Positions 11,580-26,784 of a stretch of DNA of 64,000 bases are shown here, piece by piece. The translations under genes were made by a program, and so were the position numbers. This stretch comes from Membranipora membranacea (Eukaryota > Bryozoa > Gymnolaemata > Cheilostomatida > Membraniporidae). The stretch's first letter is position 1, and the number at the start of each line of letters is the position of its first letter. The stretch lies in NCBI GenBank assembly GCA_914767715.1, contig OU612065.1, forward strand, positions 24,056,001 through 24,120,000. Direction: 5' to 3'. Below the pieces are notes generated by a model that saw only the letters and a list, made by a program, of their open reading frames with translations, was not told the origin of the DNA and did not search any database.

Positions 11580-12680
11580 GCTATTCTGCGATGAGAACCT
11601 ACTATTTGGCAGCCGTCGGTTGCCCAACGGACAAATAGGCTTCCGGTTGCTTTTAACGCTACCGGACATAAAATTCATGGGACAGCATTGGCTTGTAACA
11701 GATGCAAATGCACTTTAGACAGAGATGGGTTTTGTTACGGTGGAGTTTGCTGTGAAAGAAACCCATCAGGACGCCTATTTGGTGTCCAACGGTTGCCAAA
11801 TAGCCATCCGGATGGGTCTGTTTTACAATTGACATCTGCCATGAAGCCATCTGGTTGCAAAATTTGCAACAGGATTGGTTTGTGACTGCCGAGCTTTGAA
11901 ATTGATATAATGTGAAATGGATATTTGTCATGAGTGGATGGACCTTTAACGTAAAGATTTGTGGTGGACCGGCCACATTTTTCGCATTATAGCTGCAACA
12001 AACCCATCCAGACAGGCTTGGAATAGTAATGTTTGCTAAATTAACTCCATCCGGGTGGGTTTTGTTTGAGCAGTAATATTTGCTGTAACCATTCTTCCAG
12101 ATGAGCCAAATGTGTCCGGTAAATGGCCATCAGCAACATATCTCCATAAAAGGGCCATCCGCTTATGACGAATACCCATGCGGCAATGCTAACTGGCCAT
12201 CCATTTCACCTTGTATCAATCTCGAAGTGTGACTGTAACAAACCCATCCGAATGGCCATATGGCAACTGATGGTTGCCAACTACTCATCCATATGGGCTT
12301 GGAGCAGTAACAAACTCATCTGCATAGGCTGAGGATAGACCAGAGATGTGTGGCGGATGGCCATTTACAGAAAACATTTTTAGTACAACAGCTTGTAGCA
12401 GTAATACTTTCTGTAACAAACCCATTTGTATGGGCTTGGAGCAGAAATTTTTGGTGTAACAAACCCAACCAAATGGGCTTAGAGCATTAATATTTGCTGT
12501 TACAGCCCTATTCAGATGGGGTTGTCGCCCCGATGATGAGTGACTACAATCCATCCTCCTCTGCTACATACCAATCCACCTTTGTCAAATACGTGCCTGG
12601 ATGCCTTTTATGTAACCGGATGTCTATTTGGCAACTAACAGATGTCGATGCCAGGCAGACATCTAGCGGCTGCAAATAGC
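11580..12680. repeat. Degenerate minisatellite with 43-bp unit and palindromic core
   Basis: About ten diverged units share TGTAACAAACCCATCC, ATGGGCTTGGAGCAGTAA and a TATTTGC tail. Unit starts at 12412, 12455 and 12498 are exactly 43 bp apart. Each core is a short palindrome of the CATCCNNATGG type (for example 11804, 12245, 12289, 12423). Towards the left (11.6-12.2 kb) spacing becomes irregular and units appear in both orientations. Confidence 0.7.
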
Positions 12681-13009
12681 AGAAACAGAGAGAAAGCATT
12701 TCTCTTTGCCGACATGCCTATATATAGGCCTGAAGTTACCACTGAACTCAATTAAGCATACCATACTTACTTGATCGTTTCTTCATCTGAAGTTTCCAGT
12801 ATTTTTTCAGGCTCGTCTATCGGTATTAGCCCGTGTCATAGATCGTATAACCAGATTTTCACCATTTACTGTAACCTTAACCTGCCACAGGAGGATCTAC
12901 AAGTATCAAAGAGTGATAAAAAAGATCATTTCACAATTTAGCGGGGAGACAAAGAATCTCTTTTTGTGGAGGTCAGGGCTGCAGTGAGGTATTAGGTACT
13001 GTGGGTTGT
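12681..13009. other. Intergenic, nothing recognised
   Basis: No gene or repeat structure noticed between the minisatellite and the LINE remnant. Confidence 0.35.
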
Positions 13010-14450
13010 GCCTTCTAGAACTGCCAGGATGTGGGTGAAGTTGATGTAATCTCCCATGTCAGTCTCTACTTTACCAAAGTGGATGGCTCGGAAGAGTACA
13101 ATTCTTCGCCATTCTGGTACTTAGGTTTTTCCATTCTAGTTGTTCAATCAGCTGCGAGGTGCTAGTTGTGTGGTCTGACCGCGGAACATTGTAAACACAT
13201 GCGCACGGCCTTGCGTTACACAGCTTCGAGCTTTGTTGCTTGTGCTTGCGTCAGGCTACCATCCCATACTGATGATGTGTATTCTAGAATGGGCCTGACG
13301 AGTATGGGGCATACATGACATGTTACCCTATTTGGTAGGGTAACACCAGATATAAGGGCTGATTACCCTATGAGACCAGATGATCCCATAACCACCCCAC
13401 TTTTGCACCTAAGAGCTTAGTGAAGTTTTATATGCTTATTTTGCTGTCATGAGGTCTAGTTTTCAACCTATTATAACAAATTGCATTAGTTTAAACATTA
13501 ATACATAGTAAAATTCTGTGTAACACTTGCTAGAATTTGGTATATTACAGTTATCTAACAATAAAACTACACAAAATCAAATATTTTAAGAGCATGGGCG
13601 GCTGGGGTGTTACCCGGGGCCGGCGGCGGGAGTATTTTAGGGCCCCCTAGGGCCCCCAGACCAACCCAGCCTTCAAGTTTATACACCACCAGATATAGAG
13701 CCCGGCTAACTTGTCATGTATGGTATGGGGTAAGCTTTTGCTCTGAGATGTTTTAGAAAGTATGGTATTGTGTGCTCTTCTTATGAACCCTCACCTTATG
13801 CTGGCTGCTTTGTTGGTAATATAGTTGAAGTTTTCGTTCCATCTAAGAGAGCTCTCCAGCCTTAATCCTAGGTATTTTACACCCTTTGTCTTCGGGATAT
13901 CTGTTTCATTATGTATGTGGTTGTTGTTGGCTCCTTTAGTTCTTTTTTGGGTAAATTTAACATGTTCGCATTTGAGAGGATTGAACTCCATCTTCCAACT
14001 ACTCTCCCATACTTGGAGGGCATCTAGATTTTTTTGGAGCTGGAAAAAGTTTTCACCGGTCGAACAGATGACGTATCGTCTGCGAACATGCGGGTTTTGG
14101 ATATGACTGAGTCAGCTAGGTCGTTTATGTAGACCAGGAACAGGATTGGGCCAATTACTGAACCCTGGGATGACCTTGGCGTGGGCTATAACTATGGCCA
14201 TCAACTGTAAATACTTGGGATTGACCTTCTAGTAGACTCTGTACCTAGAAAGTAGCTTGAGGGGTAACTCCGATATAAGCGAGTTTCTGAAGAAGTTATA
14301 GTGGTCAACTTGGTCGAAAGCTTTACTGAAGTCTAGGAAACCGGCATCCGCTTCCTCTCCTTTGTCAAACTGTTGTGAAATGTCGCAAATCTGTTCTGTC
14401 AGCTGGCTCTCATAGCTTCTGAAACCATGTTGGCGCTTGCTTATTTACCT
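13010..14450 (-). mobile_element. Non-LTR retrotransposon remnant, RT domain, interrupted
   Basis: Reading down from 14450 on the minus strand: YESQLTEQICDISQQFDKG, then the RT palm motif DFSKAFDQVDHYNFF (14300-14345), a degenerate stretch, then MEFNPLKCEHVKFTQKRTKG and KGVKYLGLRLESSLRWNEN (13791-13991). After a gap come PILVRPILEYTSSVWDG and AVRMCLQCSAVRPHN (13140-13320). About 13330-13740 does not fit the element and may be a later insertion containing a GC-rich patch. Several stops and frameshifts are present. The left end carries a short inverted copy (see findings). Confidence 0.85.
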
Positions 14451-14711
14451 GCGTATTTACCTGCGTCTTCTTCGTCTCAAGCGCCAGCTCTCCAGCTGTG
14501 ACTTTAGAAACTTCTGCTCAAAATCGGTTTAACATTTCCGGGTCATTAACATGTGCTTAATTTGTTGCTTTAATCGAGGAATTTTGGAATCTGACTGGCA
14601 GCAATGACAATGCAAAAACAACAAATTAAGCAAGCGCCAAAATGGTTTCCAGAAAATACAGAAGCTATGAAAGCAGGACAGTCATATAGTTCCATAAGTT
14701 AGGGTTTGCAT

Positions 14712-14843
14712 CACAGGCCTTCTATAGTTGGTGCAAGTCCAGTGGTAGAGTGCCCCAGTGGTCGAGGCCTTTTCTCTCAAGAAAAGGCCTCGGCCACTGG
14801 GGCACTCGACCACTGGACTTGCACCAACTACAGAAGGCCTGTG
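14712..14843. mobile_element. Near-perfect palindromic MITE with 8-bp target duplication (hAT-like)
   Basis: Two arms of about 62 bp form an almost perfect inverted repeat starting CACAGGCCTTCTATAGTTGG, with only a few bases of loop around CTCTCAAGAA. The element is bounded on each side by the 8-bp direct repeat GTTTGCAT (14704-14711 and 14844-14851). An 8-bp duplication is the hallmark of hAT-superfamily insertion. There is no coding capacity. A solo copy of the terminus occurs near 2617. Confidence 0.85.
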
Positions 14844-15178
14844 GTTTGCATGTCATCAGCAATGATGTCCTATGCAATAAGTGTACATTCAAACAGGGTT
14901 AAATTGATTCAAATCACTTACTCATTGTTCCAATGCACTTAAATAGTCCATCATTAGATAATGTAAGAGTTAAAGTCAGTACATGGACTGGTGACTCAGT
15001 GGGGAATATCTTCACAATCTATAGATTCAGCTGTGGAGTTCAGTAACTCCTTGGTTTAGTGGTCTATAATGGGCAAGAAGGTCTAGTCCTATTGATTAAT
15101 TTAGTCCTTGATAATGGGCTAAACTAACATGGAGCAGTTTGTATGGATGAATAAGGATCGATACAGTGGTCTAAAAAA

Positions 15179-15263
15179 CAGCGGACTATAGACCCATTTC
15201 AAGCGGAACATAGACCAGCGGAACATCGGCGAAGCGGAACATAGAACGCACCCGCCACCACTC
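15179..15263 (+). repeat. Interspersed element with GCGGAACATAGACC subrepeats, copy 2
   Basis: It opens with GCGGACTATAGACCC, has three GCGGAACAT-type subrepeats, and ends in CGCACCCGCCACCACTC. It is the inverted-orientation counterpart of 4078-4170. Confidence 0.65.
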
Positions 15264-16140
15264 AACCACATATAAAGAATTTGGATTAGCTTTCATGTGA
15301 GGTCATATGAAGGTCATGTAGTAGATAGCCTTAAATATGGGTGGGGGAATTGGTTATACCCCCAGTATTGCGTGCCTGGATGTGTGTGAACCAAATCTTG
15401 GAATAAAACCTGAAAAAGAAAAAAAGTTGTGTGCAATCTGAGTAAAAAACAGCATGGTCAAAGCAAGGAGTTAGCGACTAGTTCTGGGTCAGAGAATAAT
15501 AAACAGAGCTAAGGGGTAAGCTTCAAGGTGTTAAGGCTCCTTGTTTCAATACTGAATGGTTTATCTTTCTTTGGAGCATGAAATTCATGATGAATGAATG
15601 AAGAGAAGAGTGAGTCAGACCAGACTCAGAGTGAGTTAAACCACTTTACTTTGTCTATACTCATTTTGATGAGAATAAATAATAGATAATAGGTAGTCTG
15701 CTGGTGGAGTAGCTCAATTAAAAGTTTAGTACTGCTGTCACAAATAAACTCCCTACTACTCTCTCTAGGTGGCATGTGATGATGAATTAAACATCCTTGA
15801 TTGTCCCCTAGCTAGAGTACTTAATTCATCAGTATCAAACTTAGTGTTTCTACCTGCTTGTGTTCCACAGTAGACTGTTCTCTGTGTCAATACCATTGAC
15901 TGCAGTGGGAGTGCTTTTGCTGTAAGACTCATCAAGACTCATCAATATCGAACCATAGCAGCTGTCTGTTACCAATTTCACTGGAATCAGCATCGCCATC
16001 CAAAGCTTAAAGTTAGGAAATGTCGTTGTCCTATGGCGGATGTACATTTTGGATTCAACCTCCACAAGTAAGCAAGCTGGAAGTGTGCAGCTGCATTGAG
16101 AGATATAACAAGTTATTATTTATTACTTTCAGACGGAACC

Positions 16141-20072
<3,932 letters not shown>

Positions 20073-21568
20073 CAAGTGAGAACTCAGGCTGACAGCTTGA
20101 GGCAAGTGAAGATGGGCTGAGTTGACAGTAAGTGTTCAGCGAGCGGTTCAAGTCCGGTGCATATCTGCAGGTGCTCTAGTTTTTTTTCACAGCAGCTGAT
20201 TTTTATAGCTTTGCCTTGCCCTATAAGAGAAACATATATGGTGCCTTAGCACCGAAACATCATCTGGACTCACTAGACTATGATACCTGTATTTTGATGT
20301 CTGACATTTTGCAAAGTGACATAATGCAGGCAGTGCTTGTGCGGTCGAAAACTGAAAATTCAAAGGCGAGTGGTAATCAGAGAAAGCTGAAGTGGCCTCT
20401 CGTGTGTTCTCAAGGTATAATTTTGACCAAAGTGTGAACTAATCACACAGACCTATTTGATCTGTAGTATTTTTGGATTAATTTCATTTTTGAGTGCAAT
20501 AGTGCAATTGTCTACAAATAACAGGGGTTACTCAACTCGGCTCTCATGGTGTAATTAATCTCTCTAAAGTCAATGTTCGATTCTTCTCTCTTCTCTGCTC
20601 AAATGTTTGGTTATTAATCCAGGACAGCTGCTTATTTTTTCTTTGCTTGGTATTCATACCTTTGACTGGATATAATGCAAACGATTATTCATGGTTATTT
20701 AGCAAAGGTTCATGCAGCCCTTCTGAGGTGAGTTGCAAGGGATTTAATGGATTACATTACATGACCGAAGGAGTAAACTTCTTGCATGACCTGTATGTTT
20801 GGTTTACCAATTAAAAAATCACAACAGTATATTTAATAGTCCGTCAAATTGCAGTCTCAAAATCTGAAAATAAATATCAATACTAGTTTTTTTTCCTATC
20901 ATCATAATAATTTTGTACTGGTACTGAAACTTGGCTTGGTATTGGCTAAGAGTGAAATGTAGGAAGTTGTTCACCACTATCACAGATCTTTATCATCGCT
21001 GGTTGTAAAGTGAACCGTACAGATATGATGTAACTGATGAAGGTGTGTGAAGTGGTTTCCAGAGCCAGGTGGCAGTTTATTAGCTCAATTTCTCCACTCT
21101 AAATTTTACTCAATATACGAGATAAAATTTCCAAGTATAATCTTGGCCTGGCATGACATTACGAGAGTGAAAGTGGTGATTAGGGCATGTCTGAGAGTAG
21201 CAGTTCAAGTGGCCGATCTTCTATCAATATACAGGGCAGATTGTTTCTCCAGTTTTGTACATTCATAAAACTTTGAAACGTGACCGGTGTGGGTACTAAT
21301 ACAGGAATCATAGGGGATTTCATGAATGATTAAATGAGTTTAATGTTCATCAGTTGTTTTTTTCTTTATATTTTAATCATCAATTACTACAGGAACTTAT
21401 GAAACATTAAAAGGAGGCTTCATATACAGATTAGGGATAAGGAATTATTTATCAAAATGGGTGTCTATGATTGTAAATAGCATAGCATAGTCGTTATATA
21501 CACCGATGACCTCGTTCATACCTCTAACATTGAGGAAGGACGATTTTAGTCTTTTAAATTATTTAGAT
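20073..21568. other. Intergenic between TFB1M and DUF1308 copy B (convergent 3' ends)
   Basis: No gene supported. An AATAAA at 20869-20874 could end the TFB1M transcript. Nothing else recognised. Confidence 0.4.
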
Positions 21569-23213
21569 TTAAAGGTTTTTGGCGGTTTCCTCGAGTCTTT
21601 TTTGCTCACTTAGCGCTCTTGACTGATGGGTTACTGCTGCAATGGTTACACCTTGAGCTGCTGCCGCACGGATAAAACCATCATTTGATGTCAATATCTT
21701 ACACCTCAGTCTGTCGGCTGTCCCAAAAATGATTCTTGCTCTCTCTTTAATCTGTAGAAGACAAGATAAAAGCAAGATACAAACACAATCTATGCACTGT
21801 TTGTGAACATTTGAATGATATAACCAGTACAAATCCAGATTCCATTCAGACATTTGGCTTTATGCATTTTGGTGGCTTCATGTGGCCCAGAGGTCCTAAA
21901 ATTAAAGGTCTCTGACTAGACTTGTTGCTTCTTTTCCAGAAACTGCTGGTGTGAAAATGCAAATTAAATTGGTTAAATTAGGGTGTGAAACTTGACACTG
22001 TTACGCCGGCCTAGTCAAATTGTCTATGCATTACCAGTTTTTTGTCACTGTCTGCAAATACTTTGTTTTGTGGGCAGGGCAGCTGAGATAAGGGGTCAGT
22101 AGCACATACAATTTGCCAGATTAGTTACTCAATTGATTCATAATGTTTTACCAGACGATTACCTACCCTGCCACGCTTGATGACTCGCTGGAACCTGTCT
22201 GACATGTTGTCTGGCACTACGGTAAGCCGGTTGGCTAAGAGTTTGGCTCTTTCATTTTCCTTCTCACCTCCAAGCAACTTGGTAAAGTCCATAAAGTTTT
22301 TCAATGCGGTGTCACACGTGACCAGGAGACAATTGTCAAAGTAGGGTTTCAGAAATTTGTAGACTGGAGTTTTACGCTCTTGCTCTGCCTGCGTTTTCAT
22401 CTCTAGATCTTCGAACTCGAAATCTTCACCACCATTGCAAACATCGGAAACGAAGATGACCATTGATGTTACATCTAGGAATACCTTTTCCTCTGTACAC
22501 ATTCTAGCAACTGTTGCAGATATCCCTGTCAATGTGTCTTTAGGCGCCTCGCTTTCATCTTCCGAGTCAGTATCGGTTTCGTAATCTGATGATTCTAATT
22601 CGGGCTCAGAATCACTAAATTCTTCGATGACCTGAAGACGTTGTTGAGTATCGTCTGACACCGCTACTCTGGTACCCTGCACCTGAACACCCAAGCTCTC
22701 GAGATGATCTGCCATTTGTCCTGTCACCCCTTTTGTGAAAACGCAGATAACCTTTGGAGGGGAAAACTCCGATTCCTTTTTAGCGGCATTGACATAACGC
22801 TGCATTCTTCTCACTATATCTTTTCCACCATACTGTCCATCTGATGCCCATATAAGGTGCATAGCTTGTGGATTGCGTGCGACGACTTTCTTCCATGTCG
22901 TTCGTTCCTCACAAACAACGTCTATGATAATGCCATACTTTCTTTGATCGCAAATTACTTGATCCACATTGTCTGATTGTTTTACTGTCTCAAACACACC
23001 TAGTAGGTAAGGAATATTGCTTGAAATTTTGTTCTTTTTCTTTGCCTGTTTGAGGAAGCGGATTTCCGCTGTGAGCTTTTTCTGCAGTTTCCTGTACACT
23101 TCATGAAGTTTGCTCTCTGTTTCCTGTTCCATTAGAGTGGTTATCTCATCCAATGCTTCTCTTGCCCTGTCCGATGATTCTGAAGAATGATTTGGTTGAC
23201 AAGCTTCTGCCAT
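21569..23213 (-). CDS. DUF1308/UPF0415 family protein (C7orf25-like), copy B
   Basis: Two exons, 23213-22167 and 21751-21569, give 409 aa. The blocks match copy A in order: IIDVVCEERTTWKKVVARNP, LIWASDGQYGGKDIVRRM, FSPPKVICVFTKGVT, an acidic linker (SDSEPELESSDYETDTDSED), then VFLDVTSMVIFVSDVCNGG and LTSNDGFIRAAAAQGV at the C-terminus. The single intron falls at R/IKERARIIFG near the C-terminus (donor AGG/GTAGGT, acceptor CTACAG/ATT). Copy A is continuous at this point and is instead split in the middle, where B is continuous. The frame stays open about 130 bp upstream of the chosen Met, without another Met. Function unknown. Confidence 0.9.
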
Positions 23214-23344
23214 ATTGTTTATACCTTTCTTAACAGCAGAGTGATTAAAGTATCCCTGATTCTCTCTTTTGTTGTGCTGCTGAGAAGGCCTATTTTTGCC
23301 TTTGTTTTGGATTTCTGTGCTTATGCTGTCAGTCCTGAGCTCTT

Positions 23345-26300
23345 CTTGATCTTATACTGTATATCTTCCATGGTGAAATGTTAAGAATCATCTGGAAACA
23401 TCAAGAACCTTATGATTTGATGTATCCCAAGTTACAGGAAATAGCACAGTTTCCTTATCTCAAGTAAAGGACTTGTCACACCACACTATGTATGTTGCTT
23501 TTTTTCTTTATTGCAACATGTTACTGCATCTTTGATCAATGAACTAATACATAGGGGGTTTAGTTCATTGCTTTGATGAATCACAGTTTCAAAATATTTC
23601 ATCAGAAACTATGCAACAAAATAGGAAAAACTGACAAGGAAATTGTAAAAATGTGATAGTTTGACTCACTGTTAATGATTTCCTGAGCCTCAACAATCAT
23701 TATGATTCTTTTCATTATTGTGGACTGTAAACAGTGTTGGCCAATAACAAGACTGACTCAATATTCAATGAGTTTGAATAGAAGTTGAATAAACAAACAT
23801 CTGAAATCATGTTTTTGAAAACAATACTGCCCCAAGCATATTAGTCAAATAATGATATCAGGCTACTGAGATGACCCAGGACAATACCTGCGTTTAAAGC
23901 CATACAATTAATTAATAATTGTTTATGCTTTGAAAATCAATTGTAGCATACCATAAGATTATCTGTAATGCCATCAAGTTCAATTATGATTGTGGCTGTC
24001 AAAAATGATCGACCATTGTCAAGAAACCTATCCATGATCATCGAATATTAACCCATGTACCCAACATTTTTCTGCGATGATAACTATAATTCAGATAGCT
24101 ACAATAGATATCTTATCGTTATTTTGGTTGATGGTGCCAAAATATGGGATGTTTTGGATCTTAATGAGCAAAAGTAATACCCTTAGTAATATTATTATAT
24201 CATAACATAATACATGGTAATAATACATGAATGTAAAACTGCATTGTTCCTATTTTATTAATATGTTGGGGATACCCAAGCCTGATATACATAATATAAG
24301 CCCTCTGATTGGCTAAAGAATGGTGTGCGAGAGGTATATATTTTGGTATGCTCAGCATCTCAGTCAAAGTGATCATTTCCACTGATCAAAGACACAACGT
24401 TATAATTATTGCTGAGGACATCGTGAAAGTTATATTGAAGTAAGGTCACTTTTTTAGTTTATTCAGTCATTTTTGAGCAGAAACTGAAATACCAGCCTGG
24501 TGAGCGACTTATATCTTCAGATTACATGGGGGTGAGTAAACCATTTGACAATGCAGTTCTTAGCATGCAACTGAACTTTTTAAACGTTGTGCATCACTGG
24601 TTGGTGACAGTGGTGGGCAAAGACCTATCTGTGCATTTCCAAGTCATAGCTATAAAAAAAAAGAATTCCGTTTGTTGCTCCCTTGAAAGCATAATGTTAG
24701 GGACAACTGAAACAACGTTATATTCTCTGGCACTAACTATTACAGTTTGATATATAAGTTAAATACGATCAGAGTGAACTGTAAACATATTCTTCCTGCC
24801 CTGCTAGACCAAGCTTGTAATTATTAGACATGTAATTTAGCTTCCGAGCGCAACAGGCCCTCTATACGAGACTGCCTGCGATCTGACATGGAAATGGCAG
24901 ATTTTGCCTCGATGATTATCATCTATCATTACATTTCTTCAAGTGCTAAGAGTGTCTCTTGCACAACTCTTCGCGTACTTTGCTCGGCTTGAATTACATG
25001 CTTTGTTATATGGAATTATCATACCAATGTAAGGCAACAACCTAGACGGGAATTATTGCTTTGGTTATGTCTGTTTAAGGTTGAAACCAAACCAAGTAAT
25101 AGAGATTATCTGGGCGATAAAGTGAGCCCTAACATGCAAACATTGGCACATGCCAATCAATGAACGATCAGCTACCTGTTATTCTGATTTCCCAACCAAA
25201 CAAGCTAGAAACAAAAAATAGTAGAGCATCAGAGTAACGAGAGGAAATACAGTAGGAACTGATCACCATGTAAGTTGATGGCCTTGATTAAATTTGGGTA
25301 AATTATTTTTTAATTGATCTGATGTCCAACTCCAACCGTTTCCTCTACCCCCTACATATACTTGATCCAAGCATCTACTTCTGCTCTTACATGTAATGCT
25401 GTAATGCTCAATGGAGTTTGAACACTCTCGGAAACAGAGTCAGTGGCACTTATCAAAATTAAATGTCAAACGAAAATTATTGCATTATCATACCCGTATA
25501 GACTACAAGCACTTGAGAAATACTCAATCCATGGTTGGTCAGTCACCCTTTAGTTGAGGGGCTTGAAATTTGACATCGCTCCTTTTGATCTTCCCTCGCT
25601 ACTGCTAGCGACACAGAACAAATAAAAAAGCTGACATACTAATGATAATGTACGAATGAGTATTAATCCATAAATATTTTGACTTTCTTTTTATGAATTT
25701 CTTGTGCACCATCAGAGACAGAAAGGACACAGGTGAATTACAATAATATTATGATATTTCATTTGCTAGCTTACCATACATCTCACTGTAAACTACATGA
25801 ACTTATTTATATATGATAATATAGCATGATTCTCCTCCAAAAAAATATGTAAGTGCATAAAGCAGTTCTTTTCAAAGTCATGCCAGTAATGACAGATGAA
25901 TCCGTCAAGGCTGCTGAATTTCTATGTAATGAAAGACCAAGGGAAATAACCTAATAGTGCAAGTGAAACTTATATCGATACGGCTATAACCTAGTCGTGT
26001 CTTGCGAGCAACAGGTGGTTTTTTGTGGTAGAAAAAAATCCCAATGTGTGGCCAGCTTAAAACAGTATGGTGAATTCTAAATCGTTTTTTTTATGTAATA
26101 TAAAATTCCATGAGACCAAAAGGTTCCTTCCTTTTTTAAAAAAAAACCAATCTCATGGCCTTCATCACAACAGTTTTAGGCTATGTCAGTAGGTAAATAA
26201 TAAGCCACCATGTTTTAAAAAATATGTAGTGGGTACACAGTGTTACACGTATTACTCAGTATCGCAGTGCTTATTTGCCTTGGCACGTGTCCATTGATTT

Positions 26301-26784
26301 TTAGGTCAAAAATTCAGTAGCGAATGTCATTTGTTGATGACTTCCCTATTCTGTTTCTGCTCATATGAGTCAGTTATAATGTTTGCATTAAAAAGTTATT
26401 ATATTTTTTATTTGTTTTTGCAGTATCACAATATTATTTGGAAAAATTGAGCCTCGGGCTATACCATATAATTCATTTATAATTCATAAATAATATAGAT
26501 GAAGTATGCTTCATAGAGCAAACTTTGGTAACTCAAATTTGTGAGCTTTGCATTTTGTCCTCCTATTAATATTAGCATCAGTATCTAGTTTAAGCGCTCG
26601 AACTGTGCCAGGATAGCTGGTAGTGGGATTCATTTATCAACCATTTTGAAAGTAGGGAAGTGGAAAAGTGGTTGACAACGAAACGGCACCGCCAGCTATC
26701 CCAGCACAGTTTGAGCGCTGAAACTAATCAGTGCCGTATGTTATAATGTTTTGTACCTCCTATTTACAGTGACCTCATGTAATC
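23345..26784. other. Intergenic, upstream of both DUF1308-B and the TINAG-like gene
   Basis: Divergent intergenic space of 3.4 kb. No gene-like frames. Small inverted repeat CAATGAACTAA/TTAGTTCATTG at 23539-23572 and the foldback at 26586-26726. The promoters of both flanking genes should lie here, but I could not place them. Confidence 0.4.
26586..26726. repeat. Foldback MITE-like element
   Basis: Arms AGTTTAAGCGCTCGAACTGT...GATAGCTGG and CCAGCTATC...AAACT pair over about 34 bp with few mismatches. The interior is about 70 bp. TA dinucleotides flank both ends, compatible with a Tc1/mariner-type duplication but not diagnostic. It lies about 60 bp upstream of the TINAG-like start codon. Confidence 0.7.

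Larger units (their letters stand above)
14451..16140. other. Intergenic upstream of TFB1M
   Basis: No gene is supported here. It holds the inverted LINE end duplication (about 14400-14680), the hAT-like MITE (14712-14843) and the GCGGAACATAGACC repeat copy 2 (15179-15263). The last few hundred bases presumably carry the TFB1M promoter and a 5'UTR intron; no TATA box was picked out. Confidence 0.5.
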
